Notes: generated from the sequence alone by a model not told the origin. 64,000 bases of DNA from Flammeovirgaceae bacterium (GCA_027487845.1 JAIYCV010000023.1:124001-188000), one strand, 5' to 3'. Positions 1 through 9,397 are shown, counted from the stretch's first letter. Program-made: numbers and translations.

Positions 1-182
1 ATGCTTTATCAAAATCCGTTAAGGCTAATCAGGTGATGTTTTCATTATTCCTTTTTACCTTCATTTATGCAACGCTTTTTGCTCTGTTTATTTATTTGCT
101 AAACAAGAAAATCCAACATGGTTTTGAGGAACATGAAGCGATACCTGAGCATTCAAAACGCAACAATCCACTCCTAAATTAA
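1..182 (+). CDS. cydA: Cytochrome bd oxidase subunit I, C-terminal fragment
   Basis: Only the last 59 codons are in the window; the open frame runs from base 3 to the TAA at 180-182. The fragment contains one hydrophobic helix (F-S-L-F-L-F-T-F-I-Y-A-T-L-F) followed by a short hydrophilic tail, as at the C terminus of CydA. The assignment rests mainly on cydB starting four bases after the stop, the usual cydAB arrangement. CydA carries the b558, b595 and d hemes and the quinol site. None of those residues lie in this fragment, so the call leans on context. Confidence 0.8.
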   Translation, partial: ALSKSVKANQVMFSLFLFTFIYATLFALFIYLLNKKIQHGFEEHEAIPEHSKRNNPLLN

Positions 183-186
183 TTCT

Positions 187-1221
187 ATGCAAACATTGTT
201 AGGTATCGATTATCCCACCCTTTGGTTTTTGGTTGTAGGTGCTGTATTTACTGGCTACGCAATTTTAGATGGCTTTGACTTAGGCTCAGGTGCGTTGCAC
301 TTGTTCTTTAAAAAGGAGGAAAGTAGAAGGATAGCACTTAACGCCATTGGTCCCGTTTGGGATGGCAATGAAGTGTGGTTGGTTATTGGCGGGGGCGCAT
401 TGTTTGCGGGCTTTCCAGAAGTATACGCAACAATTTTTTCAGCATTTTATATTCCCTTCATGCTATTCTTAACAGTACTTATTTTTAGAGCCATTGCAAT
501 AGAGTTCAGGAGTAAAGAGCCTATGCTTTGGTGGCGAAAAATGTGGGATATCATTTATTCACTTTCGAGTATTTTAATTGCTGTATTGCTTGGAGTCGTT
601 TTAGGTAATGTTATGCAAGGTATTCCGATCGACAAAGACTTCGAGTATCAAGGCGGATTTTTCAATCTGTTAAACCCCTATTCAATTATAACAGGAATTA
701 CTACCCTTGCACTTTTTATGATGCACGGAGCTACGTATTTAATAATGAAAACAGAAAACAGGTTACATACAAAGCTTAAAATATTGGCCAAGAATACAAG
801 TCGCTTTTTTGTTATTTCGTATGTCACACTTACCATGGCCACGTTGATTTACTTGCCTCAAACGGCTGACAAGTTTCGCTCTTACCCAGCGCTATTTCTA
901 GTTCCTTTATTTACCATTTTAACAATCATCAATACCAGAAGATTACTAGAAAAGGGCGTGTACTTTAAAGCCTTTTTATCCTCAGCGTTAACCTCCGCAT
1001 TGTTACTGATAACGGTAACAATAAACTTATATCCCAATATTGTAATATCTACAATTGATCCAGCATTTAATATCACGGTTTACAACGGAGCTTCTTCACA
1101 AAAATCACTTGGCATAATGCTAACAATAGCTGCCATTGGAGTTCCGCTGGTTGCTGCATACACAACGTTTGTCTTTTGGACATTTAGAGGAAAAGTAAAA
1201 ATGGACGACACCAGCTATTAA
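187..1221 (+). CDS. cydB: Cytochrome bd ubiquinol oxidase subunit II
   Basis: A 344-residue integral membrane protein with about eight or nine hydrophobic segments, the normal CydB length. Family signatures are visible: G-Y-A-I-L-D-G-F-D-L-G-S-G near residues 23-35 and G-P-V-W-D-G-N-E-V-W near 55-64. With CydA it forms the high-affinity quinol oxidase that reduces O2 to water without pumping protons. Cytochrome bd is known to resist sulfide and NO better than heme-copper oxidases, which fits the persulfide-handling gene that follows. It is probably cotranscribed with cydA; the cydA promoter lies outside the window. Confidence 0.95.
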   Translation: MQTLLGIDYPTLWFLVVGAVFTGYAILDGFDLGSGALHLFFKKEESRRIALNAIGPVWDGNEVWLVIGGGALFAGFPEVYATIFSAFYIPFMLFLTVLIFRAIAIEFRSKEPMLWWRKMWDIIYSLSSILIAVLLGVVLGNVMQGIPIDKDFEYQGGFFNLLNPYSIITGITTLALFMMHGATYLIMKTENRLHTKLKILAKNTSRFFVISYVTLTMATLIYLPQTADKFRSYPALFLVPLFTILTIINTRRLLEKGVYFKAFLSSALTSALLLITVTINLYPNIVISTIDPAFNITVYNGASSQKSLGIMLTIAAIGVPLVAAYTTFVFWTFRGKVKMDDTSY

Positions 1222-1246
1222 TCAGAAACTTTAAATAGTTTACTCC

Positions 1247-1290
1247 GTGACAGAAGTCACCAACAAACATGATAACGCGCCCTACTTTTG
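1247..1290 (+). promoter_or_regulatory. Crp/Fnr-type site plus -7 box, copy 1 (persulfide dioxygenase gene)
   Basis: Perfect palindrome GTGAC-AGAA-GTCAC at 1247-1260 and a Bacteroidota -7 element TACTTTTG (consensus TAnnTTTG) at 1283-1290. The palindrome starts 36 bp before the -7 box, which puts its centre near -41 from the expected start point, the position of a class II Crp/Fnr activator. The leader to the ATG at 1331 would be about 35-40 bases. Confidence 0.75.
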
Positions 1291-1330
1291 TAATCTCAAA
1301 TAGACGAGAAAATTCAAAAAGATTACAGCT

Positions 1331-2731
1331 ATGACAATTGAACAAATTTATACCGGATGTTTAGCGCAAGGCGCTTACTATATCCGTTCTGGAAATGAAG
1401 CCGTCATTATTGATCCGCTTCGTGAAGTGGATTCTTACATAGAAAGGGCTCGAAACGATGGTGCTACCATTAAGTATATTTTAGAAACTCATTTTCACGC
1501 TGATTTCGTTTCGGGCCATTTGGATCTTGCAGCTAAAACAGGGGCAACAATAGTATTTGGACCAACGGCTGCTCCAAAATTTAAAGCTCATATAGCGATT
1601 GATGGTGAGGAATTGAAAGTGGGCAACGTTACATTCAAAGTATTGCACACACCTGGGCATACCATGGAATCAACTACCTACCTCTTGAAAGATGAAGATG
1701 GAAATGATGTAGCCATATTTACAGGTGATACCCTTTTCTTAGGTGATGTAGGGCGTCCTGATCTGGCTCAAAAAGCAGCACACCTAACGAAAGAACAATT
1801 AGCGGGTCTTTTATTTGATTCGCTACATTCAAAAATAATTCCGTTAGCCGATAGTATCACGGTTTATCCCGCGCACGGTGCCGGTTCTGCTTGTGGCAAA
1901 AATATGAGCAAAGACACCGTTGACACATTAGGACATCAAAAGCAAACGAATTATGCATTGCGGGCAAGCATGTCACGCGAAGAATTTGTTAATGAAGTTA
2001 CTGATGGTTTAGAAGCTCCTCCTGCTTATTTTCCAGAGAACGTAAGAATGAATAAAGAAGGGTATGAAAGTATTGACAAGGTAATAAAATCAGGTACGCA
2101 GCCTTTAACCACCGAAGAGTTTGAATTGATAGCCAATGAAACAGGCGCATTGATCTTAGATACGCGTTCAGCTAATGATTTTAGGATGGGCTTTATACCA
2201 AATTCAATTAATATAGGTATTGAGGGCAGCTTTGCACCTTGGGTGGGTGCATTGATACCGGGAGTGAACCAGCCTCTTTTGATTGTTAGCGATAAAGGCA
2301 GAGAAGAAGAGGTAGTTACTCGCCTGGCTCGTGTTGGTTATGACAATACACTTGGTTATCTGAACAAAGGATTCGAATCTTGGGTAGCTGCAGGAAAAGA
2401 AATAGATACTATAAATTCAATTACAGCTGTAGATTTATCAAATAAGTTGACAAAGGATACAATTATTATAGATGTCCGTAAGCAAAGTGAGTTTCAAGCT
2501 GAGCATGTAGAAGGTGCCATTAATCTTCCACTAGATTTTATTAATGATCATCTTGCTGAGATACCTAAACAAGGAAAAATATTTGTCCATTGCGCTGGTG
2601 GCTACAGGTCTATGATCGCAATCTCTATTTTAAAAGCAAGAGGCTGGGATAATCTTATTGATGTGAGTGGAGGCTTCAAGGCTATCGCAGAAACAGCAAT
2701 ACCGAGGACAAACTTTGTTTGTGCGAAGTAG
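1331..2731 (+). CDS. Persulfide dioxygenase-like MBL-fold protein with two rhodanese domains (CstB-like)
   Basis: A 466-residue cytoplasmic protein. The metallo-beta-lactamase domain (about 1-235) has T-H54-F-H56-A-D58, H110, D133 and H182. ETHE1-type persulfide dioxygenases use a 2-His/1-Asp Fe(II) site, and H54, H110 and D133 are in the right places. Phe59 replaces the second-metal His, as expected for a mononuclear iron enzyme. A first rhodanese domain (about 255-350) lacks an active Cys (V-S-D-K-G-R in the loop). The C-terminal one (about 360-455) has an intact C421-A-G-G-Y-R-S loop. The same order (MBL, pseudo-rhodanese, rhodanese) occurs in staphylococcal CstB, which oxidises persulfides to thiosulfate. 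Substrate is inferred. Confidence 0.85.
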   Translation: MTIEQIYTGCLAQGAYYIRSGNEAVIIDPLREVDSYIERARNDGATIKYILETHFHADFVSGHLDLAAKTGATIVFGPTAAPKFKAHIAIDGEELKVGNVTFKVLHTPGHTMESTTYLLKDEDGNDVAIFTGDTLFLGDVGRPDLAQKAAHLTKEQLAGLLFDSLHSKIIPLADSITVYPAHGAGSACGKNMSKDTVDTLGHQKQTNYALRASMSREEFVNEVTDGLEAPPAYFPENVRMNKEGYESIDKVIKSGTQPLTTEEFELIANETGALILDTRSANDFRMGFIPNSINIGIEGSFAPWVGALIPGVNQPLLIVSDKGREEEVVTRLARVGYDNTLGYLNKGFESWVAAGKEIDTINSITAVDLSNKLTKDTIIIDVRKQSEFQAEHVEGAINLPLDFINDHLAEIPKQGKIFVHCAGGYRSMIAISILKARGWDNLIDVSGGFKAIAETAIPRTNFVCAK

Positions 2732-2763
2732 CGATTATTTAAACGTAACATTTTATTCATAAG

Positions 2764-2798
2764 AAAGAGACTGTAAGAATGCAGTCTCTTTTTTTTTA
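2764..2798 (+). terminator. Intrinsic terminator after the persulfide dioxygenase gene
   Basis: Perfect 10-bp stem AAAGAGACTG (2764-2773) with CAGTCTCTTT (2782-2791), an 8-base loop, and a run of ten T (2789-2798). It separates this gene from the efflux operon, which has its own copy of the regulatory site. Confidence 0.9.
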
Positions 2799-2832
2799 GA
2801 TAATCTAAAATAAATAATAAATTCTTATGAAG

Positions 2833-2876
2833 GTGACCTAGGTCACAGTGATCAGTTTTTGATTGGGATACTTTTG
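2833..2876 (+). promoter_or_regulatory. Crp/Fnr-type site plus -7 box, copy 2 (RND efflux operon)
   Basis: Palindrome GTGAC-CTAG-GTCAC at 2833-2846, symmetric through its centre, and -7 box TACTTTTG at 2869-2876. The spacing from palindrome start to box start is 36 bp, as in copy 1, and the box is the same octamer. The predicted leader before the ATG at 2896 is only about 15 bases. Confidence 0.78.
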
Positions 2877-2895
2877 CATCAGTTAAAAAAAATTG

Positions 2896-4209
2896 ATGAT
2901 GAAAGAGTATTTAGGGTTGCTACTAGTTACATGGGGGTTATCGGTTTCTGCGCAAGAAATAGCTCCACTAAAATTACAAGATGCACTTGAAGTTGCTTTA
3001 AAGAGTAACAGAGAATTAGTCATCGCCAAATTAGATGAAGAAGGGAGCGCGGCTAAATTCAATCAGACGAATGCAGTTTTCCTTCCTCAGATCAATGTTA
3101 GCTATACCGCATTTACCTCTAATAATCCTTTGAATGCTTTCGGCTTTAAGTTGCAACAGCAGGGTATAACACAATCTGATTTTGACCCAAGTAGGTTAAA
3201 CAATCCATCCGCTACACCAAATTTCATGGCCAAGGCGGAGCTGAATCAACCGTTAATCAATATGGACATGATTTACTCGCGGATGGCTGCCCATGAGCAA
3301 ATCAATGTTTACGCTTATAAAACGAAACGCACCAAAGATTTTATAATCCTTGAGGTTCAAAAGGCGTATGCACAGTTGCAATTGGCACACGAAGCGGTGA
3401 ATGTTTTAAACGAGGCTCTTCAAACAAGTAACGCAATTTATACATCAACTAATAATCGTTTTGAAAAGGGCTTGCTTCAAAAGTCAGACGTGTTGCAAGT
3501 GCAAGTGCAGGTAACCGCCACACAGAGTAAGTTATCTGAAGCAAAAAGTAATGTAAAGAATGCCTCTGATTATTTGAGCTTGTTAATGGGAACAAAAACG
3601 GGAATTGTTTATGCTACAGACAGTATCAGTCGAGTTAATAATGAGCAAGCAATAGAATTACAAGTAAATGAAGGCCGCGCAGATTTTCAATCGATGAAAG
3701 CCGCTATACGGGCGCAAGATAGGATGATCAGTTCCGGAAGAATGGCTTACATGCCCAAGCTTAATGCGTTCGCAAATTATTTTATCAACGACAAATCAGC
3801 CTTGGGGTTTGGTTCTAATTCGTATTTGCTAGGGGCTCAATTTTCATGGAATGTATTCTCGGGCACATCAACAAAATATAAAGTTTCTGAGTATCAGGTA
3901 GGGCGCAACAAATTAGAACAGCAACTCAAGTATCAGAAAGAACAAAGCCAGTTGGAACTTGATAAAGCCAAACGTCAACTGAATGACGCGTCATTCGCAA
4001 CTACCCAATACGAGACCGCGGTTAGCCAGGCTAGCGAAGCTTTACGGATTCTTAAAAACCGTTTTGAACAGGGTTTGGTAACAAGCAACGATCTTTTACA
4101 AGCGCAGGCTTCTTTGTCTCAACAAAAATTAATGAGAGCTCAAGCCATCTTTCAATACAATACAACAATATCCTATCTCCAATTTTTAACATCAACATCA
4201 GAAAAATAA
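2896..4209 (+). CDS. TolC-family outer-membrane efflux protein
   Basis: About 437 residues with a signal peptide ending near V-S-A-Q. It has two long helical repeats rich in Ala, Gln and Leu, including paired N-x-F-E-x-G-L motifs (N-N-R-F-E-K-G-L and K-N-R-F-E-Q-G-L), a hallmark of TolC/OEP proteins. An upstream in-frame TTG at 2893 exists, but ATG at 2896 (or 2899) is the likelier start. It forms the outer-membrane duct of the tripartite pump encoded by this gene and the next two. First gene of the unit driven by regulatory copy 2. Confidence 0.9.
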   Translation: MMKEYLGLLLVTWGLSVSAQEIAPLKLQDALEVALKSNRELVIAKLDEEGSAAKFNQTNAVFLPQINVSYTAFTSNNPLNAFGFKLQQQGITQSDFDPSRLNNPSATPNFMAKAELNQPLINMDMIYSRMAAHEQINVYAYKTKRTKDFIILEVQKAYAQLQLAHEAVNVLNEALQTSNAIYTSTNNRFEKGLLQKSDVLQVQVQVTATQSKLSEAKSNVKNASDYLSLLMGTKTGIVYATDSISRVNNEQAIELQVNEGRADFQSMKAAIRAQDRMISSGRMAYMPKLNAFANYFINDKSALGFGSNSYLLGAQFSWNVFSGTSTKYKVSEYQVGRNKLEQQLKYQKEQSQLELDKAKRQLNDASFATTQYETAVSQASEALRILKNRFEQGLVTSNDLLQAQASLSQQKLMRAQAIFQYNTTISYLQFLTSTSEK

Positions 4210-4219
4210 AATAACATAT

Positions 4220-5299
4220 ATGAATTTTAAAATAAATCAAATTGCAGTCCTTCTGGTCCTTGGTGGAGTGATCGTTGCTTGCTCAGGAAATGAAAAGGAA
4301 AATCAATCTATCAAAGAAGCAGCCGTTCCGGTAACAGTCGGTTCCGTGTCAACTCAAGCAACCAATTACATAACAACCAGCGGCCAAGTTACTTCAAAAG
4401 AAACGGCAGTAATAAGTACCCGTGTGATGGGCTTTGTTACTGGCTTCAAAGTTAAGGTAGGAGATAAAGTAAAAAAAGGACAATTGCTTGTAACGATCAG
4501 CAACGGAGACATTTTGGCTAAACGCGCACAGGCACAAGCAATGATAACGGAAGCTGAAACAGCACTGAAAGATGCGAAGAAAGATTATGAACGCTATGAA
4601 GAATTGTACAAGCAGAAAAGTGCCTCGGCTAAAGAGTTTGAGAACATAACGCTTCACTATAATTCAGTTAAGGTAAAAGTAGAGGCTGCCCACCAAATGA
4701 AAAATGAAGCGGACGCCATGCTGATCTACACAAACCTTACAACTCCTTTCTCTGGAGTTGTTACGCAACGCAACTTGGATGAAGGAAGTTTAGCCAATCC
4801 CGGAATGCCCATACTCATGGTAGAACAAGTAGGTAGTTATGAAGTGAGGGCATCTGTTTCAGAAGCAGATATTGCCAGCATCAAAACAGGCATGGTAGCA
4901 GAATTGGAAGTAAAATCAACAGGTAAAAGGTATAGCGGCAAAATAGCGGAAGTAAGCACTTCATCTCAATACAGTGGCGGCCAGTATTTTATTAAAATTT
5001 CCTTGCCATCTCAGCAGGAACTTTTCTCAGGAATGTATGTAAATGTTGCGATACCAATAGCAAACGCTAAAACCAACGAGAATAATATCTTAATACCAGC
5101 CTCGGCCTTAATTTATAAAGATCAATTGGTTGGCATTTACACCATCAGCGAAAGTAACAAAGCATTACTTCACTGGCTAAAGATAGGTAAGTCCACGGGC
5201 GATAAAGTGGAAGTTCTTTCAGGCTTGAATGCGGATGAAAAATTCATTCTTCAAAGCGAAGGTAGACTTTACAATGGCGCATCGGTAAGTGTAAAGTAG
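4220..5299 (+). CDS. RND efflux periplasmic adaptor (membrane fusion protein), lipoprotein
   Basis: A 359-residue HlyD/AcrA-family adaptor. The N terminus is a lipoprotein signal with lipobox I-V-A-C, so it is probably lipid-anchored. It has a lipoyl-type half motif (V-T-G-F-K-V-K-V-G-D-K-V-K-K-G-Q near 73-88), a helical hairpin (about 95-160), then beta-barrel and membrane-proximal domains. It starts 10 bases after the TolC gene and links the inner-membrane pump to the outer-membrane duct. Confidence 0.92.
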   Translation: MNFKINQIAVLLVLGGVIVACSGNEKENQSIKEAAVPVTVGSVSTQATNYITTSGQVTSKETAVISTRVMGFVTGFKVKVGDKVKKGQLLVTISNGDILAKRAQAQAMITEAETALKDAKKDYERYEELYKQKSASAKEFENITLHYNSVKVKVEAAHQMKNEADAMLIYTNLTTPFSGVVTQRNLDEGSLANPGMPILMVEQVGSYEVRASVSEADIASIKTGMVAELEVKSTGKRYSGKIAEVSTSSQYSGGQYFIKISLPSQQELFSGMYVNVAIPIANAKTNENNILIPASALIYKDQLVGIYTISESNKALLHWLKIGKSTGDKVEVLSGLNADEKFILQSEGRLYNGASVSVK

Positions 5300-5348
5300 A
5301 CTTCCAAAAAAAAATAGAATTAACAAAACGTGAAGTGGTAAATCCAAC

Positions 5349-5426
5349 GTCTCATGTGTAAATACTAACATCTAACTAGTTACGTCTTACTACTTATATC
5401 TCACTACTCACATCTCTCTACTAATT
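5349..5426 (+). repeat. Degenerate TCTCA/TACT low-complexity spacer, copy A
   Basis: The gap between the adaptor and pump genes is filled with imperfect iterations of short pyrimidine-rich words (GTCTCATGT, AATACTA, CTTACTAC, TCTCACTACTCA, TCTCTCTACTAATT). The same words recur in the next gap of this operon at 8674-8710. Origin unknown. Confidence 0.5.
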
Positions 5427-8400
5427 ATGAACGAAGGATTATCGGGTAACATTGCTAAGGTATTTATCAAATCAAAGCTTACTATTTTATTGATGGTAGC
5501 TTTCTTGCTCATCGGTGCCTTTAGCACCATGCTAACGCCACGCGAAGAAGAACCTCAGATTGATGTGCCGATGGCAGATGTCTTTCTAAGGTTTACGGGG
5601 GCTTCACCAAAAGAAGTGGAAGCTCGTGTGGCTAAACCATTGGAAAAAATAATTTCCAATGTAAAGGGTGTAGAGTACGTCTATTCAACTTCCATGAATG
5701 GTCAGGCAATGGTTATCGTACAGTTTTATGTAGGTGAGGATATTGAGCGCTCATTGGTAAAACTCTACAATGAGTTACTTAAAAATATGGATCAAATGCC
5801 CCAAGGTGTTTCAATGCCATTGGTAAAAACGCGTGCAATAGATGACGTGCCGGTGTTGGGCATCACCTTGTGGAGCGAAAAGTACAATGACTTTGAACTA
5901 AAACAACTTGGCCAAGCCTTAACAAGTGAGATCAAGAAAATACCCAATGTGGCAACCGTAAATATTATCGGTGGCCGAAGCCGTCAGGTAACAGTAATAT
6001 TAGATAAAGATAAGTTAGCTCAAAATCATATTGATTTCCTTTCCATTAGCAAGCAGCTAGCTGGCAGCAATGCACAAATGCAAAGCGGTAACATGATTAA
6101 CCGCGATACCGTGTTCTCAATTGATGCTGGTAACTTCCTTTCATCAGCGGAGGAAGTAGAAAATTTGATAATTGGATCGAATCACGATAAACCTGTTTAC
6201 TTGAAGCAAGTGGCCAAAGTTGAAGATGGTGCAGAGAGCCCCTCACAATATGTATTTTTCGGGTATGGCAAGCACAGCGATACACTGGCCAATGAGTATC
6301 GTTCAAATTATCCTGCGGTTACGCTTTCAATTGCCAAAAAGAAGGGAGCTGATGCGATGAATCTTTCTGAGCAAATAATAGCAAAAGTGGAACACTTAAA
6401 AAAGGAATTGATTCCTGCTGATGTAAACGTAACACAAACCAGAAACTACGGAGAAACTGCTTCAGAAAAAGTATCGGAGCTTTTGCTTCATCTTTTTGTA
6501 GCGGTGATATCCGTAACTCTTTTCGTAATGCTGGCAATGGGTTGGCATGGAGGTCTGGTGGTATTCCTATCTGTGCCAGTAACTTTTGCGCTGACATTGT
6601 TTAGTTATTACATGATGGATTACACCCTTAATAGAATCACACTTTTTGCCTTGGTATTCATAACCGGCATTGTGGTGGATGATTCGATCATCATTGCAGA
6701 GAACATGCACCGCCATTTTAAAATGAAAAAGTTGCCCTTTTTACAAGCAGCAATTTTTGCTATTAATGAAGTGGGTAACCCAACCATCTTGGCAACTTTT
6801 ACTGTTATAGCAGCCGTTCTTCCTATGGCATTTGTTTCAGGAATGATGGGGCCTTACATGAGCCCTATGCCAATTGGGGCATCTATTGCTATGATGCTGT
6901 CATTGGTAGTGGCGCTAACTCTTACCCCATATTTAGGTTACCTGTTTCTTCGCGAGAAAGAAGGGCATAGCAGCAAGCCGCATCCTACACTAGAGGAATC
7001 CAAAATTTACAAATTATACAAAGCCGTTATCAACCCAATGTTGGAAACGCGTTGGAAACGCTGGGCGTTTATTTTAGGCACAGTTGCGATATTGCTTTTC
7101 TCCTTTTCATTTTTCTATATGAAATGGGTAGCGGTAAAAATGCTACCATTCGATAATAAAAATGAGTTTCAAGTGGTAATTGACATGCCCGAAGGTACTA
7201 CACTTGAGCGCACTTCTGCAGTTACTCAGGAGATTGGACAGTATCTGGCAGATCAAAAATTAGTAGTAAACTACCAAGGCTATGTAGGCACTGCAGGGCC
7301 AATCAGTTTTAATGGATTGGTAAGGCATTATGATTTGCGCAGCGGCAACAACGTAGCCGATATTCAAGTGAACTTAGTGGATAAAAAGGATAGGAGCATT
7401 CAAAGCCATGCTATTGTAAAACAACTGAGGCCTGCTGTTCAAACCATCGCTAAAAAATACAATGCCAACGTAAAATTAGTGGAAGTACCTCCAGGTCCGC
7501 CCGTGCTTTCTACCATTGTTGCCGAAATTTATGGACCTGATTATGATGAGCAAATAAAAGTAGCGCAACAAGTAAAAAACATCATTGGTCAAAACGAAGG
7601 TGTGGTAGACATGGATTGGATGACAGAAGCCGATCAAACAGAATTTTCGTTTGAAGTTGACAAGGAAAAAGCAATGAAGATGGGCGTGGCTCCAGCCCAA
7701 GTAGTAGCCACCATGAATGGCGCTCTTAGCAATATGCCAGTGGGCATTTTGCACAATCCTGTTTCGTTCGATCCAGTGAACATTGTTCTTCAACTAAGCG
7801 ATGCCGACAAATCCAATCTCGAAGAAATCAAAGGATTGAAAGTGATCAGTCAGCGCGGCATGGCTATTCCAATAGGCGATCTAGTGCACGTGTCTAAAAA
7901 AGTGAAGGAGAAGAGTATCTATCGAAAAAATCAAAAACGAGTAGTATTTGTATTAGCTGATTTGGCGGGCGATTTGGAAAGCCCTTCTTATGCCATGATG
8001 GATATTTCTAAGAAGTTGAATGAAGTAAAAATTCCCAACGGTTATGAATTGAAAGAGTCATACAACCACCAACCGGAATTTGAAGACGATTATACACTTA
8101 AGTGGGATGGAGAATGGCAAATTACTTTTGAGGTATTCCGCGATTTGGGAATCGCGTTTGGCGTAGTAATTATTTTGATCTATATGCTTATTGTAGGATG
8201 GTTTCAAGATTTTAAAGTTCCTATGGTAATGCTTGCAGCGATTCCGCTTTCACTCATAGGGATTATCCTAGGTCACTGGATTATGGGTGCTTACTTCACA
8301 GCCACCTCTATGATTGGTTTCATAGCACTGGCAGGCGTAATGGTGCGCAACTCAATTCTTCTAATCGATTTTATTAACATTCGCTTAGAAGAAGGCATAC

Positions 8401-8618
8401 CATTAAAGCAAGCCATTATTGAAGCAGGAGCAGTGCGTACAACACCAATATTGTTGACGGCTGGTGCAGTAGTATTAGGAGCAATTATTATACTGTTCGA
8501 TCCCATTTTTCAAGGCTTGGCAATATCCTTAATGGGTGGAACAATTACCTCAACATTCCTTACCCTCATAGTAGTCCCGCTACTATACTTCAAAATGATG
8601 CGCAGTTCAACTAAATAA
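5427..8618 (+). CDS. RND-family efflux pump permease
   Basis: A 1063-residue inner-membrane transporter of normal AcrB-family length. It starts with a cytoplasmic segment and TM1, followed by a large periplasmic loop. The TM4 proton-relay aspartates are visible (V-V-D418-D419-S-I-I-I-A-E-N). The second half repeats the fold and ends in a TM11-12 block with G-V-M-V-R-N-S-I-L-L-I-D-F. The early motif T-P-R-E-E-E-P-Q-I is typical of a Bacteroidota and proteobacterial subgroup whose substrates are mostly unknown. It works with the two preceding gene products. The promoter context suggests a role in low-oxygen or sulfur stress, but the substrate cannot be read from sequence. Confidence 0.93.
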   Translation: MNEGLSGNIAKVFIKSKLTILLMVAFLLIGAFSTMLTPREEEPQIDVPMADVFLRFTGASPKEVEARVAKPLEKIISNVKGVEYVYSTSMNGQAMVIVQFYVGEDIERSLVKLYNELLKNMDQMPQGVSMPLVKTRAIDDVPVLGITLWSEKYNDFELKQLGQALTSEIKKIPNVATVNIIGGRSRQVTVILDKDKLAQNHIDFLSISKQLAGSNAQMQSGNMINRDTVFSIDAGNFLSSAEEVENLIIGSNHDKPVYLKQVAKVEDGAESPSQYVFFGYGKHSDTLANEYRSNYPAVTLSIAKKKGADAMNLSEQIIAKVEHLKKELIPADVNVTQTRNYGETASEKVSELLLHLFVAVISVTLFVMLAMGWHGGLVVFLSVPVTFALTLFSYYMMDYTLNRITLFALVFITGIVVDDSIIIAENMHRHFKMKKLPFLQAAIFAINEVGNPTILATFTVIAAVLPMAFVSGMMGPYMSPMPIGASIAMMLSLVVALTLTPYLGYLFLREKEGHSSKPHPTLEESKIYKLYKAVINPMLETRWKRWAFILGTVAILLFSFSFFYMKWVAVKMLPFDNKNEFQVVIDMPEGTTLERTSAVTQEIGQYLADQKLVVNYQGYVGTAGPISFNGLVRHYDLRSGNNVADIQVNLVDKKDRSIQSHAIVKQLRPAVQTIAKKYNANVKLVEVPPGPPVLSTIVAEIYGPDYDEQIKVAQQVKNIIGQNEGVVDMDWMTEADQTEFSFEVDKEKAMKMGVAPAQVVATMNGALSNMPVGILHNPVSFDPVNIVLQLSDADKSNLEEIKGLKVISQRGMAIPIGDLVHVSKKVKEKSIYRKNQKRVVFVLADLAGDLESPSYAMMDISKKLNEVKIPNGYELKESYNHQPEFEDDYTLKWDGEWQITFEVFRDLGIAFGVVIILIYMLIVGWFQDFKVPMVMLAAIPLSLIGIILGHWIMGAYFTATSMIGFIALAGVMVRNSILLIDFINIRLEEGIPLKQAIIEAGAVRTTPILLTAGAVVLGAIIILFDPIFQGLAISLMGGTITSTFLTLIVVPLLYFKMMRSSTK

Positions 8619-8673
8619 AAAGTCACATGAAATCGCTATTAAGATACTCTACACGCAACGGCATGATTATGAG

Positions 8674-8710
8674 GTCTCATGTCTCAATACTCATGTCTCA
8701 TTACTAATTT
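8674..8710 (+). repeat. Degenerate TCTCA/TACT low-complexity spacer, copy B
   Basis: GTCTCATGTCTCAATACTC followed by ATGTCTCATTACTAATT, sitting just upstream of the next start codon as copy A does. Copies A and B share the opening GTCTCATGT and the closing TACTAATT. Confidence 0.5.
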
Positions 8711-8716
8711 AAACAC

Positions 8717-9034
8717 ATGAAACTATTAATAATAACAAGTCTAAAGGATTATCAGAAGGAAGCAATTAAGCTATTTCATCAGGCAGGCATAAAAGTATTT
8801 AGCGTCTCTAAAACGATGGGCTTTAAAGAAGACGATTCAGCTAATTTAATGGATAGCTGGTTCAGCAACGAAGCAGAATACTTTGATTCTATTGTAATGT
8901 TCTCGTTTACAACAGACGAGAAGTCTAACCATGCGTTAGAGCTGGTGAATTTATACAACACTGAAAGCAAAAATAAATTCCCAATTCGGGCATTCATAAT
9001 GTCTATTGAAAAGGCTAGTTATCAAATTTCATAG
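8717..9034 (+). CDS. Conserved hypothetical protein, PII/ferredoxin-like size
   Basis: A 105-residue soluble protein with alternating beta and alpha segments (M-K-L-L-I-I-T-S at the start, an acidic middle, a second strand F-D-S-I-V-M-F-S-F). The pattern recalls small PII/CutA-like ferredoxin-fold proteins, which RND efflux operons sometimes contain, but I do not recognise a specific family. It sits 98 bases after the pump gene and 17 bases before the next gene, so it is probably cotranscribed. It has no signal peptide or cysteines. Function unknown. Confidence 0.7.
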   Translation: MKLLIITSLKDYQKEAIKLFHQAGIKVFSVSKTMGFKEDDSANLMDSWFSNEAEYFDSIVMFSFTTDEKSNHALELVNLYNTESKNKFPIRAFIMSIEKASYQIS

Positions 9035-9051
9035 ATCAAAAAATATATAAA

Positions 9052-9252
9052 ATGCGCGAACGAATTGTAAGAACAGTGGCGGGTACTTTTGTATTAATAA
9101 GTTTAGTATTAGCTCTTTTGGTAAGCAATTATTGGCTAGGGTTTACTGCCTTTGTTGGCTTTAACTTGATTCAATCTTCCTTCACGGGATTCTGCCCTTT
9201 AGAGAAAATATTGGATAAACTAAACATCGCGAAGAAGGTGAAAACAAGTTAG
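9052..9252 (+). CDS. DUF2892 (YgaP-type) membrane protein, copy 1
   Basis: 66 residues: a basic N terminus (M-R-E-R-I-V-R-T-V-A-G), two membrane helices and a conserved G-F-C-P-L-E motif close to the second helix. The same domain forms the membrane half of E. coli YgaP, where it is fused to a rhodanese. Here it is free-standing, last in the efflux operon, with rhodaneses encoded about 1 kb downstream. Confidence 0.85.
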   Translation: MRERIVRTVAGTFVLISLVLALLVSNYWLGFTAFVGFNLIQSSFTGFCPLEKILDKLNIAKKVKTS

Positions 9253-9292
9253 TGATTTACAATAATCGCTCGCCAGATTTATTTTTATGAAT

Positions 9293-9336
9293 GTGACAAT
9301 AGTCACATTCAACCTCCTCTTTGTGGTTTAACTTTA
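9293..9336 (+). promoter_or_regulatory. Crp/Fnr-type site plus -7 box, copy 3 (DUF2892/rhodanese operon)
   Basis: GTGAC-AATA-GTCAC at 9293-9306; symmetry extends to GAATGTGAC / GTCACATTC (9289-9310), matching the general Crp form TGTGA-N6-TCACA. Exactly 36 bp from the palindrome start lies TAACTTTA (9329-9336), one mismatch from TAnnTTTG. The first gene starts at 9398. Confidence 0.75.
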
Positions 9337-9397
9337 CGCAACAATCGACAGCCAGAGCTAGAGTTTTCAAAGCCGTTTAACCTTTAAAAAAAAGATT

